DNA of 64,000 bases from the NCBI RefSeq assembly GCF_900100765.1, contig NZ_FNFO01000002.1, positions 124,001 to 188,000 on the forward strand. Reading direction: 5' to 3'. The notes beneath the pieces were generated by a model. That model was not told where the DNA came from. It ran no database searches and saw nothing but the letters and a program-made list of their open reading frames with translations. Below are positions 8,466-16,597 of this stretch, one piece after another. The translations under genes and the position numbers were made by a program. The DNA is from Catalinimonas alkaloidigena (GTDB lineage Bacteria; Bacteroidota; Bacteroidia; Cytophagales; Flexibacteraceae). Each line of letters starts with the position of its first letter. The first letter of the stretch is position 1.

Positions 8466-10616
8466 TCATACCAACTTGTCGGGCGTGATGGGCAACTGAC
8501 GGATGCGTTTGCCGGTGGCGTGGTAAACCGCGTTGGCCACCGCCGCCGCAAAGCCGATCAGCCCGATTTCGCCCATGCCTTTCGCACCGATGGGGTTCAG
8601 AATCGGATCGGGCCGGTCCATCAGAATCACTTCTACCGCCGGGACGTCGGCGTGGACCGCTACGTGGTAATCGGCCAGGTCGTGGTTGGTGTGGCGTCCG
8701 AAGCGATGGTCCATGCGGGCGTCTTCCATCAGCGCCATACCGATGCCCCAGACTGCCGTGCCGTACACCTGGTTTTCCGCCGTTTTCCGGTTCATCACTT
8801 TGCCTACGTCGACCGCCGAGACGACACGACTGACCTTCACCATGCCGGTGAGTGGATGGACATGCACCTCCACGAAGTTGGCGCAGAACGACATGCTGGA
8901 ATACTTTTCGGCTTCGGGACCGCCTTTCGATTCTTTCGTGACCTCCAGTTTGGGCAGGCCGTGTTGGCGCAGGAATGTCGTCGTGTCCAGACGCGCCAGG
9001 CCTTCATTGGAAGATGAGAGCTCCCGGATTTTTTGTTTCAGGGCGGTGCAGACGTCGTAGATCGCCGATCCGACCGAGGCGGTCGTGTGCGAGCCGAATT
9101 GCCCAGGCGCAGTGGGCAGCGACGAATCGCCCCATTCGAACCGAATCTTTTCGAAATCTAGGTCCAGCGTATCAGCAGCAATCTGCGCCATGACGGTGGC
9201 GGAACCGGGACCCGTGTCGGCTACCGAAGTCTGTACCAGCACGAGGCCGTCGGGCAGGAGGGTGGCGCGGGCCGTCGCGCCCGAACGCCCGGCGTGGTAG
9301 ATGCCGGTGCTCATGCCCAGACCCATCAGCCACGCGCCGTGGTGCATGGAACGCGGGTCAGGCATGCGGCGGCTCCACTCGAAACGCTCGGCTCCCTGCG
9401 TGATGCACTCGCGCAGGAATTTGCTGGACCAGGGCAGCCCGCTGTCGGGGTCTTTCTCTGCGTAGTTGACCAGCCGCAACTGCACCGGGTCCATTTTCAG
9501 CGCGTAGGCCAATTCGTCCATCGCCGACTCCAGCGCAAAACCGCCGCTCGTCTCGCCGGGTCCGCGCGTCCAGCAGGGCGTGCTCATGTCGAGCGGTACC
9601 AGCCGGTAACGGGTGTTGAGGTTAGGGCAGGCGTACATCCGTTTGGTCGGTTCGACGATGCGCTCCGTAAACCGCTCGTAGCGGGAAGTCATGCCCCAGG
9701 CGTCGTGGGTGATGCCAACCAGTTTGCCGTCGGGCGTCGCGCCGAGGCCCAATTTCTGCACCGAATCGGACCGGTAGCCGACCATGTTGAAGACCTGATC
9801 GCGCCGGAGCGCCACCTTGACCGGCCGCCCCACTTTCTTTGCTCCGAGCAGTGCCGCCATTTCCTGCGGCCACAACCGTGACGAACTGCCGAACGCCCCG
9901 CCCACAAACGGCGAGTGACAGTGGACGTTCTCGGTTTTCAGGCCAAACAGGCGGCAAATCTCGCCCTGCGAAATCTTGACCGATTGCGTCTTGTTGTAAA
10001 CCATCACCTTGTCAGGACCCTCCCAGAAAGCGGTGGTGGCGTGCGGCTCCATCGGATTGTGCACCTGCAGCGGGGTGTGGTATTCCGCCTCGATGGAGAC
10101 CGGCGCGGTCCGGTAGGCGTCGGCTTTCCCCCGCAGGGTATTTTCTTCCTCGTCGGGTTCGTCCGGCTCGGGTGGTTGCTGACTCTTCGCCAGGTTGTCT
10201 TGCAGGCTCGTGTTGTGCGGCGCTTTTTCGTAGGCCACCTTCACGAGTGAGGCGGCGTACGTAGCCCGCTCTAGTGTGTCGGCAATGGCCAGCGCGACGG
10301 GTTGCAGGTTGTGGTAGATCTGGTCGTCGTAGAAGACCCGAAACTCATGCCCCTCCACCCGCGAGCTTTCCGTAGTGGCGTAGCCCGGCACCTTCGGAGA
10401 GTTGAGGTGGGTGATGACGGCCAGCACACCGGGCGCCCGTTCGGCGGCTTTGGTGTCGAGCGAGCGGATGCGTCCTCGCGCGATGGTACTGGTCACCATC
10501 ACACCGAACGTCACGCCAGACGGATTGTACTCGGCGGCGTACTTGGCCTGCCCCATTACTTTCTGGCGTCCTTCGATGCGACTTAGCGGATCGCCGATGT
10601 CAACTTGACTCATCAT
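8466..10616 (-). CDS. paoC: Molybdenum-binding large subunit of a PaoABC-type aldehyde oxidoreductase
   Basis: 716 residues, xanthine oxidase family molybdopterin subunit. N-terminal a/b hammerhead domain (DPLSRIEGRQKVMGQAKY), molybdopterin-contact segments (FVGGAFGSS, WTRGPGETSGGFALESAMDEL) and the C-terminal GAKGMGEIGLIGFAAAV in which the Glu is the expected catalytic base. Length and sequence style match PaoC/YagR, which oxidises aldehydes in the periplasm. It has no signal of its own; in PaoABC the complex is exported through the small subunit's Tat signal. Start is the tandem ATGATG at 10611-10616; an apparent longer reading frame upstream is only a shadow of the FAD subunit gene. Dedicated insertion factor (XdhC/PaoD) is not in the window. 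Confidence 0.88.
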   Translation of the reverse strand: MMSQVDIGDPLSRIEGRQKVMGQAKYAAEYNPSGVTFGVMVTSTIARGRIRSLDTKAAERAPGVLAVITHLNSPKVPGYATTESSRVEGHEFRVFYDDQIYHNLQPVALAIADTLERATYAASLVKVAYEKAPHNTSLQDNLAKSQQPPEPDEPDEEENTLRGKADAYRTAPVSIEAEYHTPLQVHNPMEPHATTAFWEGPDKVMVYNKTQSVKISQGEICRLFGLKTENVHCHSPFVGGAFGSSSRLWPQEMAALLGAKKVGRPVKVALRRDQVFNMVGYRSDSVQKLGLGATPDGKLVGITHDAWGMTSRYERFTERIVEPTKRMYACPNLNTRYRLVPLDMSTPCWTRGPGETSGGFALESAMDELAYALKMDPVQLRLVNYAEKDPDSGLPWSSKFLRECITQGAERFEWSRRMPDPRSMHHGAWLMGLGMSTGIYHAGRSGATARATLLPDGLVLVQTSVADTGPGSATVMAQIAADTLDLDFEKIRFEWGDSSLPTAPGQFGSHTTASVGSAIYDVCTALKQKIRELSSSNEGLARLDTTTFLRQHGLPKLEVTKESKGGPEAEKYSSMSFCANFVEVHVHPLTGMVKVSRVVSAVDVGKVMNRKTAENQVYGTAVWGIGMALMEDARMDHRFGRHTNHDLADYHVAVHADVPAVEVILMDRPDPILNPIGAKGMGEIGLIGFAAAVANAVYHATGKRIRQLPITPDKLV

Positions 10617-10624
10617 TTTTTGGA

Positions 10625-11608
10625 TTAGGCGAGGCCCGCGGCAGTTTTCAGGGCCTGGACAATGGACTGAGGCGTCATTTTCATCTTGTAGGCGTTGTGC
10701 TCGAAGGCTTTGGCGCCCTGCATGGCGACGTCGGCGGCCTGTCGAAAGGTCGCTTCTGAGATAGGCTTGCCACGCAGACTTTGCTCCGCCGCGTTCAGTC
10801 GCCACGGCTTGTGTGCCACGCCGCCCAGCGCCAGCCGTGCGTCCTGGATGGTATCGCCGTCCAGCGACAGCGCTGCCGCCACCGACACGAGCGCGAAGGC
10901 ATACGACGAACGTTCGCGGACTTTCAGGTAATGGGCATGCTCGGCAAAGGCGCTTTCCGGCAGATCGACCGCGGTGATTAACTCGTTGGATTGCAGGGTG
11001 GTGTCGACGTCGGGATGGTCGCCCGGCAGGCGGTGAAAGTCCCCAAAGGGAATCCGGCGTTCGCCCTTCGGCCCCACCACCACCACCGTCGCGTCCAGCG
11101 CCGCCAGCGCCACGCACATGTCGGATGGATGGACGGCGATGCATTGCTCGCTCCATCCGAAAATGGCGTGTGTCCGGTTGAGTCCTTCGCGCGCACCGCA
11201 GCCCGAGCCGGGCGCACGTTTGTTGCAGGGAAACGCCGTATCGTAAAAGTAAGGGCACCGCGTGCGTTGCATCAGGTTGCCGCCCACCGTCGCCATGTTG
11301 CGCAGCTGCGCCGATGCTCCCGCCAGCAGCGCCTGCGACAGGAGTGGATAGTGCTTGACGACCTGAGGGTCTTCCGCTACTTGTCGGTTCGAGGCCAGCG
11401 CTCCAATGCGCAGCCCGCCTTTCGAGGAGTGGATTTCCCGCAGGGGAAGGCGCGTAATGTCCACCAGCCGTTCCGGCGTCAGGATGTCGTGCTTCATCAG
11501 GTCCAGCAGGTTGGTGCCGCCGGCGATGAACCGGGCGGTAGGCGCTTTGGCGATGGCGTCCAGCGCGGCCTGTGGCTGCGCGGGGCGGACGTATTGGAAT
11601 GGATTCAT
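10625..11608 (-). CDS. paoB: FAD-binding medium subunit of the PaoABC-type oxidoreductase
   Basis: 327 residues, CO-dehydrogenase flavoprotein family. FAD loop FIAGGTNLLDLMKHD near residues 28-42 and ATVGGNLMQRTRCPYFYD near 105-120. The segment with Cys residues in RTRCPYFY, FPCNK, SGCGAREG and SEQC matches the extra [4Fe-4S] cluster insertion known from E. coli PaoB/YagS. It passes electrons between the [2Fe-2S] subunit and the molybdenum centre. It overlaps the upstream small-subunit gene by 4 nt and is followed 8 nt later by the large-subunit gene. Confidence 0.87.
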   Translation of the reverse strand: MNPFQYVRPAQPQAALDAIAKAPTARFIAGGTNLLDLMKHDILTPERLVDITRLPLREIHSSKGGLRIGALASNRQVAEDPQVVKHYPLLSQALLAGASAQLRNMATVGGNLMQRTRCPYFYDTAFPCNKRAPGSGCGAREGLNRTHAIFGWSEQCIAVHPSDMCVALAALDATVVVVGPKGERRIPFGDFHRLPGDHPDVDTTLQSNELITAVDLPESAFAEHAHYLKVRERSSYAFALVSVAAALSLDGDTIQDARLALGGVAHKPWRLNAAEQSLRGKPISEATFRQAADVAMQGAKAFEHNAYKMKMTPQSIVQALKTAAGLA

Positions 11609-12246
11609 TTCTCTCCGTTTTTAACGTCCATAATGGCCTTCACAATGTTGGGATAAGCGCCGCACCGGCAGAGGTTGCCGCTCATGTATTCCCGCACTTC
11701 CTCCTCCGAATTGGCGTGGCCTTCCTGAAGGCACGCCACCGCCGACATGATCTGTCCCGGCGTGCAGTAGCCACACTGGTAGCCGTCGTGTTTCAGAAAC
11801 GCCGCCTGCATCGGGTGCAACGCGTCGCCCTGCGCCAGGCCTTCGATGGTCGTGATTTTCTTGCCCTCCTGCATCACCGCGAGCGACAAACAGGCGTTGA
11901 CGCGCTCCCCGTCGATGTGTACGGTACAAGCGCCGCACTGGCCGTAATCACACCCTTTTTTGGTGCCGGTCAGGTCCAGTTGCTCGCGCAGCAGATCCAG
12001 CAACGTTACCCGTGGCTCGATCGATAGCTTCCGGGTCTGTCCGTTGATGCTCAGCGTGACCGGCACCTGTTCGAAGGCGGCGGCTACTTTTTCGTCCAGT
12101 TGGGCGGCTTGCAGGACGGTCGGCGGGGTGAACGCCAGCGCCATCGCCGCCGACGATTGTTTCAGGAACCAGCGTCGGCTTTCACTTGCGGGGGCTGGAG
12201 CGGCACCGTCGGACCGCGCTCCGGGTAACTCGTTGTCATCTGCCAT
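11605..12246 (-). CDS. paoA: [2Fe-2S] small subunit of the PaoABC-type oxidoreductase, with Tat signal
   Basis: 213 residues. Near residue 24 there is SRRWFLKQSSAAMALAF, a twin-arginine signal, so the complex should be exported folded. The N-terminal ferredoxin-like domain carries CDYGQCGACTVHIDG (plant-type [2Fe-2S]) and the C-terminal domain has YQCGYCTPGQ and MSGNLCRCGAYPNIV (second [2Fe-2S]). First gene of a tightly overlapping three-gene operon read leftwards. Its promoter must lie in the 260-base divergent gap before the lipoprotein gene at 12508. Confidence 0.9.
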   Translation of the reverse strand: MADDNELPGARSDGAAPAPASESRRWFLKQSSAAMALAFTPPTVLQAAQLDEKVAAAFEQVPVTLSINGQTRKLSIEPRVTLLDLLREQLDLTGTKKGCDYGQCGACTVHIDGERVNACLSLAVMQEGKKITTIEGLAQGDALHPMQAAFLKHDGYQCGYCTPGQIMSAVACLQEGHANSEEEVREYMSGNLCRCGAYPNIVKAIMDVKNGEK

Positions 12247-12507
12247 GTGAATCTCAAAAAGTAAAAAAGTAGAGAGGCTATGGATTATTAAACTGATTGA
12301 AAACTAGATGGTTACCATCGGGTCGAAAAATAAAATGCCACAGGCAAGGTGCCATCCAGCGTTACCAGTTGTCCATCCTGTAAGGCTCTTCCCTCACCAG
12401 TACGAACAGGCCTACCGGCGTTTGCCGCGAGTAGCACGGATTTCGGCGCAAGCGTGCCAATTCTGAGGAGATCGGGCTATATTAGCCGCCGAACCAACCT
12501 TACACCC

Positions 12508-12936
12508 ATGAAAAACCTACTCGCGCTTCTGCTGATCGTTGTACTGGCCAGCTGTTCTGCCCAATCGCAAAACAACGAAGAAGCTGCCCTGGAAGATGCC
12601 GTCGAACAACTCCGCACCGCCATGGTCGATGCCAATCAGGCGCAACTGGAAACTCTCGCCTCGGACGAATTGACCTATGGCCATTCCAGCGGGCGGGTCG
12701 AAAATAAATCGGAGTTTGTGTCGGCACTCGTCAACGGCTCGTCCGATTTCGTGTCGATGGAACTGGAAGACCAGACCGTCATGGTATCGGGCGATACGGG
12801 CATCGTGCGCCACATTCTGTCGGGCGAAACCAACGACAACGGCAAACCGGGCAACGTGCGGATCGGCGTGATGCTCGTCTGGCAAAAACAGGGCAGCGAC
12901 TGGAAACTGCTGGCGCGGCAGGCGTATAAATTGTAG
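12508..12936 (+). CDS. NTF2-like (DUF4440-type) lipoprotein
   Basis: 142 residues. Lipoprotein signal LLALLLIVVLASCSAQS with the lipobox Cys at about residue 16. The mature part (LEDAVEQLRTAMVDANQAQL, TYGHSSGRVENKSEFV, VWQKQGSDWKLLARQ) matches the SnoaL/DUF4440 nuclear transport factor 2-like fold. These proteins bind small hydrophobic ligands or act as accessory domains; no catalytic residue is evident. ATG 12508 is chosen because the lipoprotein signal begins there. The next gene starts 2 nt after its stop. Confidence 0.8.
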   Translation: MKNLLALLLIVVLASCSAQSQNNEEAALEDAVEQLRTAMVDANQAQLETLASDELTYGHSSGRVENKSEFVSALVNGSSDFVSMELEDQTVMVSGDTGIVRHILSGETNDNGKPGNVRIGVMLVWQKQGSDWKLLARQAYKL

Positions 12937-12938
12937 TC

Positions 12939-13643
12939 GTGTCGACGGACTTTTGGATCGGCGCCCGGTTCTGCGGACCACCCCAATCAGCGAATGGGGG
13001 CTACACCTGCGGGCGGCTCGACCACCTGACCCCTTACGTATCGGAAGTGACGCTGCGGAAACCGCCGCCGCTGCAAACCGCTTTGTCCGTGGCGTGGGAA
13101 GGCGACCAACTGCATCTCCTGGACGGGGAAACCCTGATTGCCACCTGCCGGCCGGGGGCGGTAGAAATCGCCGCGCCCGCGCCGCCGACGTTCGCCGAAG
13201 CCGAGGCCGCCGCGCAGCATTACCTCGGGCTGCGGCAGGAGAATCCGTTTCCGACCTGTTTTGTCTGTGGTGTGCAGCGCGACGCGGGCGACGGCTTGCA
13301 CATTTTTGCGGGCGCGACCGATCGGCACGACCTGTTGGCGGCGCCCTGGGTACCCGATGCCTCGCTGGCTGATGCGGCGGGGCAGGTCAACAACGAATTT
13401 ATCTGGGCCGCCCTCGATTGCCCCGGTGCGTACGCGCAGATGGCCGACCAGCCGCGTATTCTGGTGCTGGGCCGGATGACGGCGCAGGTGTTGCATCCGG
13501 TGCAGGCCGGGGAGAAGTGTGTTGTGGTCGCCTGGCCCAAAAGCCGCGATGGCCGCAAATACACCAGCGGTACCGCTCTCTACAATGCCGACCAGCAACT
13601 CTGCGCCGTCAGCCACCAGACCTGGATTGAGCTGACGACGTAG
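12939..13643 (+). CDS. Hotdog-fold thioesterase-like protein
   Basis: 234 residues from a GTG at 12939, two bases after the preceding stop. The central FPTCFVCGVQRDAGDGLHIFAG and the region FIWAALDCPGAYA resemble the double-hotdog proteins often labelled PaaI-like thioesterases. N-terminal half (residues 1-90) would form the first hotdog. No obvious signal peptide, so cytoplasmic. Substrate unknown. Tight spacing suggests one transcript with the NTF2-like lipoprotein, although their functions are not obviously linked. Confidence 0.65.
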   Translation: MSTDFWIGARFCGPPQSANGGYTCGRLDHLTPYVSEVTLRKPPPLQTALSVAWEGDQLHLLDGETLIATCRPGAVEIAAPAPPTFAEAEAAAQHYLGLRQENPFPTCFVCGVQRDAGDGLHIFAGATDRHDLLAAPWVPDASLADAAGQVNNEFIWAALDCPGAYAQMADQPRILVLGRMTAQVLHPVQAGEKCVVVAWPKSRDGRKYTSGTALYNADQQLCAVSHQTWIELTT

Positions 13644-13762
13644 GGTTGATTAGAGACAACATGCTCTGTAACTATGAATTGGATCAGCCATACTTATTTG
13701 GGCAAGGGTTGGGCAAAGTGTATGGGCGAGTAGGTACAATGACAGGCAGGAGTAGACAGAGA

Positions 13763-14416
13763 TCACTTTAAAAGTTTAGCTGTAAGCATAATTGGCAACA
13801 GGACCAGAGCTAATAAAAATATGTTTCGGCCATGTGTACGGTCTCGATCGCTGTAAGTATATACCTTTTGGCCATTGGGCAACGTTTTCATTGTCGTCCA
13901 CAAGTGTAAGCCAATGATGATTCCGAACAAGCCTCCTAAGAATGCAAAGAGGTAGCCTGCATATACTAAGGCGTTTTGCTTTGTTTCAGGTTGTGACAAC
14001 TCTTCCAGACGCTTTTCCTGTAACAGTCGTACTAAATCATCACTTAAGGATTGACCTCGTTCTGTTAACAACTTTTGAGCAAACTGACGATCAAAGACGC
14101 TCCACTCGTCTGGTTTTATTAAAATCTCATAAAGTTCTTCATTCGTAAAGCTGTGCAAGTAATGTTCGGCATGTGTTTGATCAAGTTGCTTCTCAGCCTC
14201 CTGCTCCAAAAGTCGATTGGCTCGTTCAAAGTCCTCTTGTTTGATCATAAGCTGAACTTCATCCTGCAGACGATTCCCCGAGAACGTGACATCAAAAACG
14301 GGAGCATTGTTTTCGAAGTGTGTGTCGATGCCGTGTTCCTGTAACAGCAAAGCAAGTTCTGTAGCTTGGCTAGCATCTGAGAAAATTCTAAAAACTGCGT
14401 ATGAATTGGTTGACAT
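13763..14416 (-). CDS. DUF2007-like N-domain protein with two membrane segments
   Basis: 217 residues. The N-terminal 75 residues (YAVFRIFSDASQATELALLLQEHGID, VQLMIKQEDFERANRLL) look like the ferredoxin-like putative signal-transducing domain DUF2007. A polar linker follows, and two hydrophobic segments (ALVYAGYLFAFLGGLFGIII; IFLLALVLLPIMLTAKLL) anchor the C-terminus. The gene is clearly lower in GC than its neighbours. Function unknown; probably an inner-membrane protein. Confidence 0.6.
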   Translation of the reverse strand: MSTNSYAVFRIFSDASQATELALLLQEHGIDTHFENNAPVFDVTFSGNRLQDEVQLMIKQEDFERANRLLEQEAEKQLDQTHAEHYLHSFTNEELYEILIKPDEWSVFDRQFAQKLLTERGQSLSDDLVRLLQEKRLEELSQPETKQNALVYAGYLFAFLGGLFGIIIGLHLWTTMKTLPNGQKVYTYSDRDRTHGRNIFLLALVLLPIMLTAKLLK

Positions 14417-14600
14417 GAGAAGCTTCCTACAACTACACGTGGTTGAAAAGTAATTTAGAATATCCTAAGCTAACTTTTTCTCTTGTTGTTGTCCGCAATG
14501 CGACAGTGCGTGGGCGTAAGGTTCGGTAGCTTGCGCCGTTGTTTTTTAGAGAGAATCCAGCAAACGAAAAGATTCGTTTGTTGTTAAGAAGGTATCACTC

Positions 14601-14720
14601 GGGTTTCAGGCTTAGCCTGAAACCCACTAACACAGGGACGCTTGTAGCTTCCTGCATACTAGTGTGTCAGGAAGCTACAAGCGTCCCTGTGTATGACGGC
14701 TCCAGCTACAAGCTGGAGCC
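14601..14720. repeat. Cluster of three strong hairpins (palindromic element)
   Basis: In the 380-base gap between 14417 and 14797. (1) GGGTTTCAGGCT/AGCCTGAAACCC at 14601-14612 and 14614-14625. (2) A perfect 25-bp inverted repeat, arms 14630-14654 and 14668-14692, with a 13-nt centre that is itself near-palindromic around ACTAGT. (3) GGCTCCAGCT/AGCTGGAGCC at 14698-14707 and 14711-14720. Arms 2 and 3 share AGCTACAAGC. No ORF or T-run makes this a simple terminator. It looks like a REP/MITE-type element. The rest of the gap shows nothing. Confidence 0.8.
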
Positions 14721-14797
14721 AGAGAACGACCTTTTTTTAAGCACTTAGACCCCATAGTTCACATTATGGAGGTATCGCAACTCAAGCAAACCCTGTT

Positions 14798-15484
14798 TTG
14801 AAAAAACGCATTCACGAGAAGCACCCGCTGGCGATCCGCTGGTTCCACTGGCTGAACTTCCCCATTCTGTTGGTGATGATCTGGAGCGGGCTGATGATTT
14901 ACTGGGCCTACGACGTCTACCGCATCGGCTGGGGCGACACGACGATTCTCAAATTTTTCCCCGATTCGTTCTGGGAGGCGCTGAACATGCGCTACCGCCT
15001 TGCCGAGGGCATGGGCATGCACTTCGTCTTCATGTGGCTGTTCGTCCTCAACGGCGTGTTGTACGTAGCGTACACTTTGCTCTCTGGCGAGTGGCGTCAC
15101 CTGGTGCCCAACCGCCATTCGTTTCGGGAGGCGTGGCTGGTGGTGCTGCACGACCTGGGCATCCGCAAAACCGAACCGCCGGTCCGGAAATACAACGGGG
15201 CGCAGAAAATCGCCTACACGGCCGTGGTGGTGATGGGCATCGGGTCGGTGCTGACTGGCATCGCCATCTACAAACCCCTCCAGTTCTGGTGGTTGCGCGA
15301 CCTATTCGGCGGCTATGCCTCGGCCCGGCTGATCCACTTTGCGCTGACGATGGGCTACGTCCTCTTTTTTGTGATTCACGTGGCGCAGGTGATCCGCGCC
15401 GGGTGGAATAATTTTCGGGGGATGGTGGCAGGGTTTGAGGTACAGGAAGAGCACGAAACGGTTAACGAAGTCAACGAAGTATGA
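14798..15484 (+). CDS. Cytochrome b561-type membrane subunit (partner of molybdopterin oxidoreductase)
   Basis: 228 residues, four to five membrane segments. HEKHPLAIRWFHWLNFPILLVMIWSGLMIYW carries the first haem-ligand His, MGMHFVFMWLFVLNG a second, and LIHFALTMGYVLFFVIHVAQVI the last ones: the cytochrome b561/NiFe-hydrogenase b-subunit pattern. It should link the quinone pool to the oxidoreductase encoded next, with which it overlaps by 4 nt. Start is a TTG (14798); an 11-codon ORF from ATG 14766 ends with a TGA overlapping this TTG. No in-frame ATG exists before the first membrane helix ends. Confidence 0.85.
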   Translation: MKKRIHEKHPLAIRWFHWLNFPILLVMIWSGLMIYWAYDVYRIGWGDTTILKFFPDSFWEALNMRYRLAEGMGMHFVFMWLFVLNGVLYVAYTLLSGEWRHLVPNRHSFREAWLVVLHDLGIRKTEPPVRKYNGAQKIAYTAVVVMGIGSVLTGIAIYKPLQFWWLRDLFGGYASARLIHFALTMGYVLFFVIHVAQVIRAGWNNFRGMVAGFEVQEEHETVNEVNEV

Positions 15485-16287
15485 ACACGCAGGAGACCAA
15501 ACCGACCTCGGCGGAGGATGCCACCGAGCGGACGATCAAGCGGCGCACGTTTCTGTCATTCACGGTCTTTACCCTGGCCAGCGCCGGGGGCGTCGGGCTG
15601 TGGAGCTGGTTCCGCGATTTGCCGAAAACGGCGGCCCGGCGCGATGCGCTGACACGCGGCGTGCTGGAATTCAATGAAAAGGTCAACAACGTCTTTTTCA
15701 GTGACGCGCACCTGGCGAAGACTTTTCCGGTGGAGCGGGCCGCCGCCAAGCCCCGCGTCAACGGTGGACTGGGTGTCGACAAAAACTACGACTTTGGGAG
15801 CTGGCAACTCAACGTGGAACAACCCGGTGGAACGTCGCAGACCCTACAGGTGGGCGACCTGCAACCGCTGCCCCGCACCGAACTGGTCTACGATTTCAAG
15901 TGCATCGAGGGGTGGGACCAGATCGTCCACTACGGCGGCGTGCGCTTCTCCGATTTTGTGCGGCACTTCAACCTCGGCACCCGCTCGGGCCAGCCCATCA
16001 CGGAAGAGAACCCGGACGACTGGTACCGCTACGTCGGACTGGAAACGCCGGACAACGAATACTATGTGGGCATCGACATGCAGAGCATGCTGCATCCGCA
16101 GACGATCCTCTGTTTCGAGTTGAATGGCAAGGAACTGCCACCCGACCACGGTGCGCCACTGCGGCTGATCATCCCGACGAAGTACGGCATCAAAAGCCTG
16201 AAACGGATCGGTCGCCTCTTCTTTGCCGACGAGCGCCCCCGCGACTACTGGTACGAGCGCGGCTACGACTACGACTCGGCGCTGTAA
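15481..16287 (+). CDS. Molybdopterin-dependent oxidoreductase (sulfite oxidase/YedY fold)
   Basis: 268 residues. N-terminal KRRTFLSFTVFTLASAGGVGLW is a Tat-like signal or anchor. The catalytic domain has TELVYDFKCIEGWDQIVHYGGV, where the Cys is the expected molybdenum ligand, and PDDWYRYVGLETPDNEYYVGIDM and GAPLRLIIPTKYGIKSLK, typical of the oxidoreductase molybdopterin-binding domain. It is shorter than true sulfite oxidases and resembles MsrP/YedY. Exported to the periplasm and attached to the cytochrome b encoded just upstream (ATGA overlap). Substrate unknown. Confidence 0.87.
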   Translation: MNTQETKPTSAEDATERTIKRRTFLSFTVFTLASAGGVGLWSWFRDLPKTAARRDALTRGVLEFNEKVNNVFFSDAHLAKTFPVERAAAKPRVNGGLGVDKNYDFGSWQLNVEQPGGTSQTLQVGDLQPLPRTELVYDFKCIEGWDQIVHYGGVRFSDFVRHFNLGTRSGQPITEENPDDWYRYVGLETPDNEYYVGIDMQSMLHPQTILCFELNGKELPPDHGAPLRLIIPTKYGIKSLKRIGRLFFADERPRDYWYERGYDYDSAL

Positions 16288-16290
16288 GGG

Positions 16291-16576
16291 GATTGCAAAT
16301 TGGCAAATTGCAGATGGAAAATTCTAGTACGTCGGTGTGGGGTAAGGGCCTGAGGATCAGGAAGTCTGGTCTGGAAATTGGGAGATCCTTCTTTGTCATC
16401 CCGTCAGGGATCTTTGCATCCGGTACACAAGGATTCTTTGTGAAACAAGATGCTTTCAGCATGACAGAAGAATGGTATGTATAGTGGCGCAGCGTCCGTT
16501 CTATTTCATTGGAAGAGGCTACGCACAGGACCAATTTGAAATTTGCCAATCTGTCAATCTGTCATTTGCAATTCAA
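16291..16576. repeat. Intergenic repeat-like block with degenerate inverted ends
   Basis: About 300 bases between the oxidoreductase and the DUF1223 gene contain no gene. Left end (16291-16317) has TTGCAAATTGGCAAATTGCA; right end (16531-16576) has AATTTGCCAAT and TTTGCAATTCAATC in inverse orientation. Inside, GTCATCCCGTCAGGGATCTT near 16397 is an imperfect inverted match to a segment near 16446-16465 (AAGATGCTTTCAGCATGAC), a motif style seen in dispersed bacterial palindromic repeats. Likely a MITE-like or REP-like remnant. Confidence 0.45.
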
Positions 16577-16597
16577 TCATTTGTACTTCTTTCCCTC

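Noticed and set aside
10617-11258. In-frame extension of about 214 codons before the molybdenum subunit start
   Set aside because: It lies over the FAD subunit gene in another frame, reads as low-complexity Arg/Gly, and the true subunit begins MSQVDIGDPLSRIEG at 10613-10616.
14630-14692. CRISPR-like repeat
   Set aside because: It is an inverted repeat with one centre, not a set of direct repeats with regular unique spacers.
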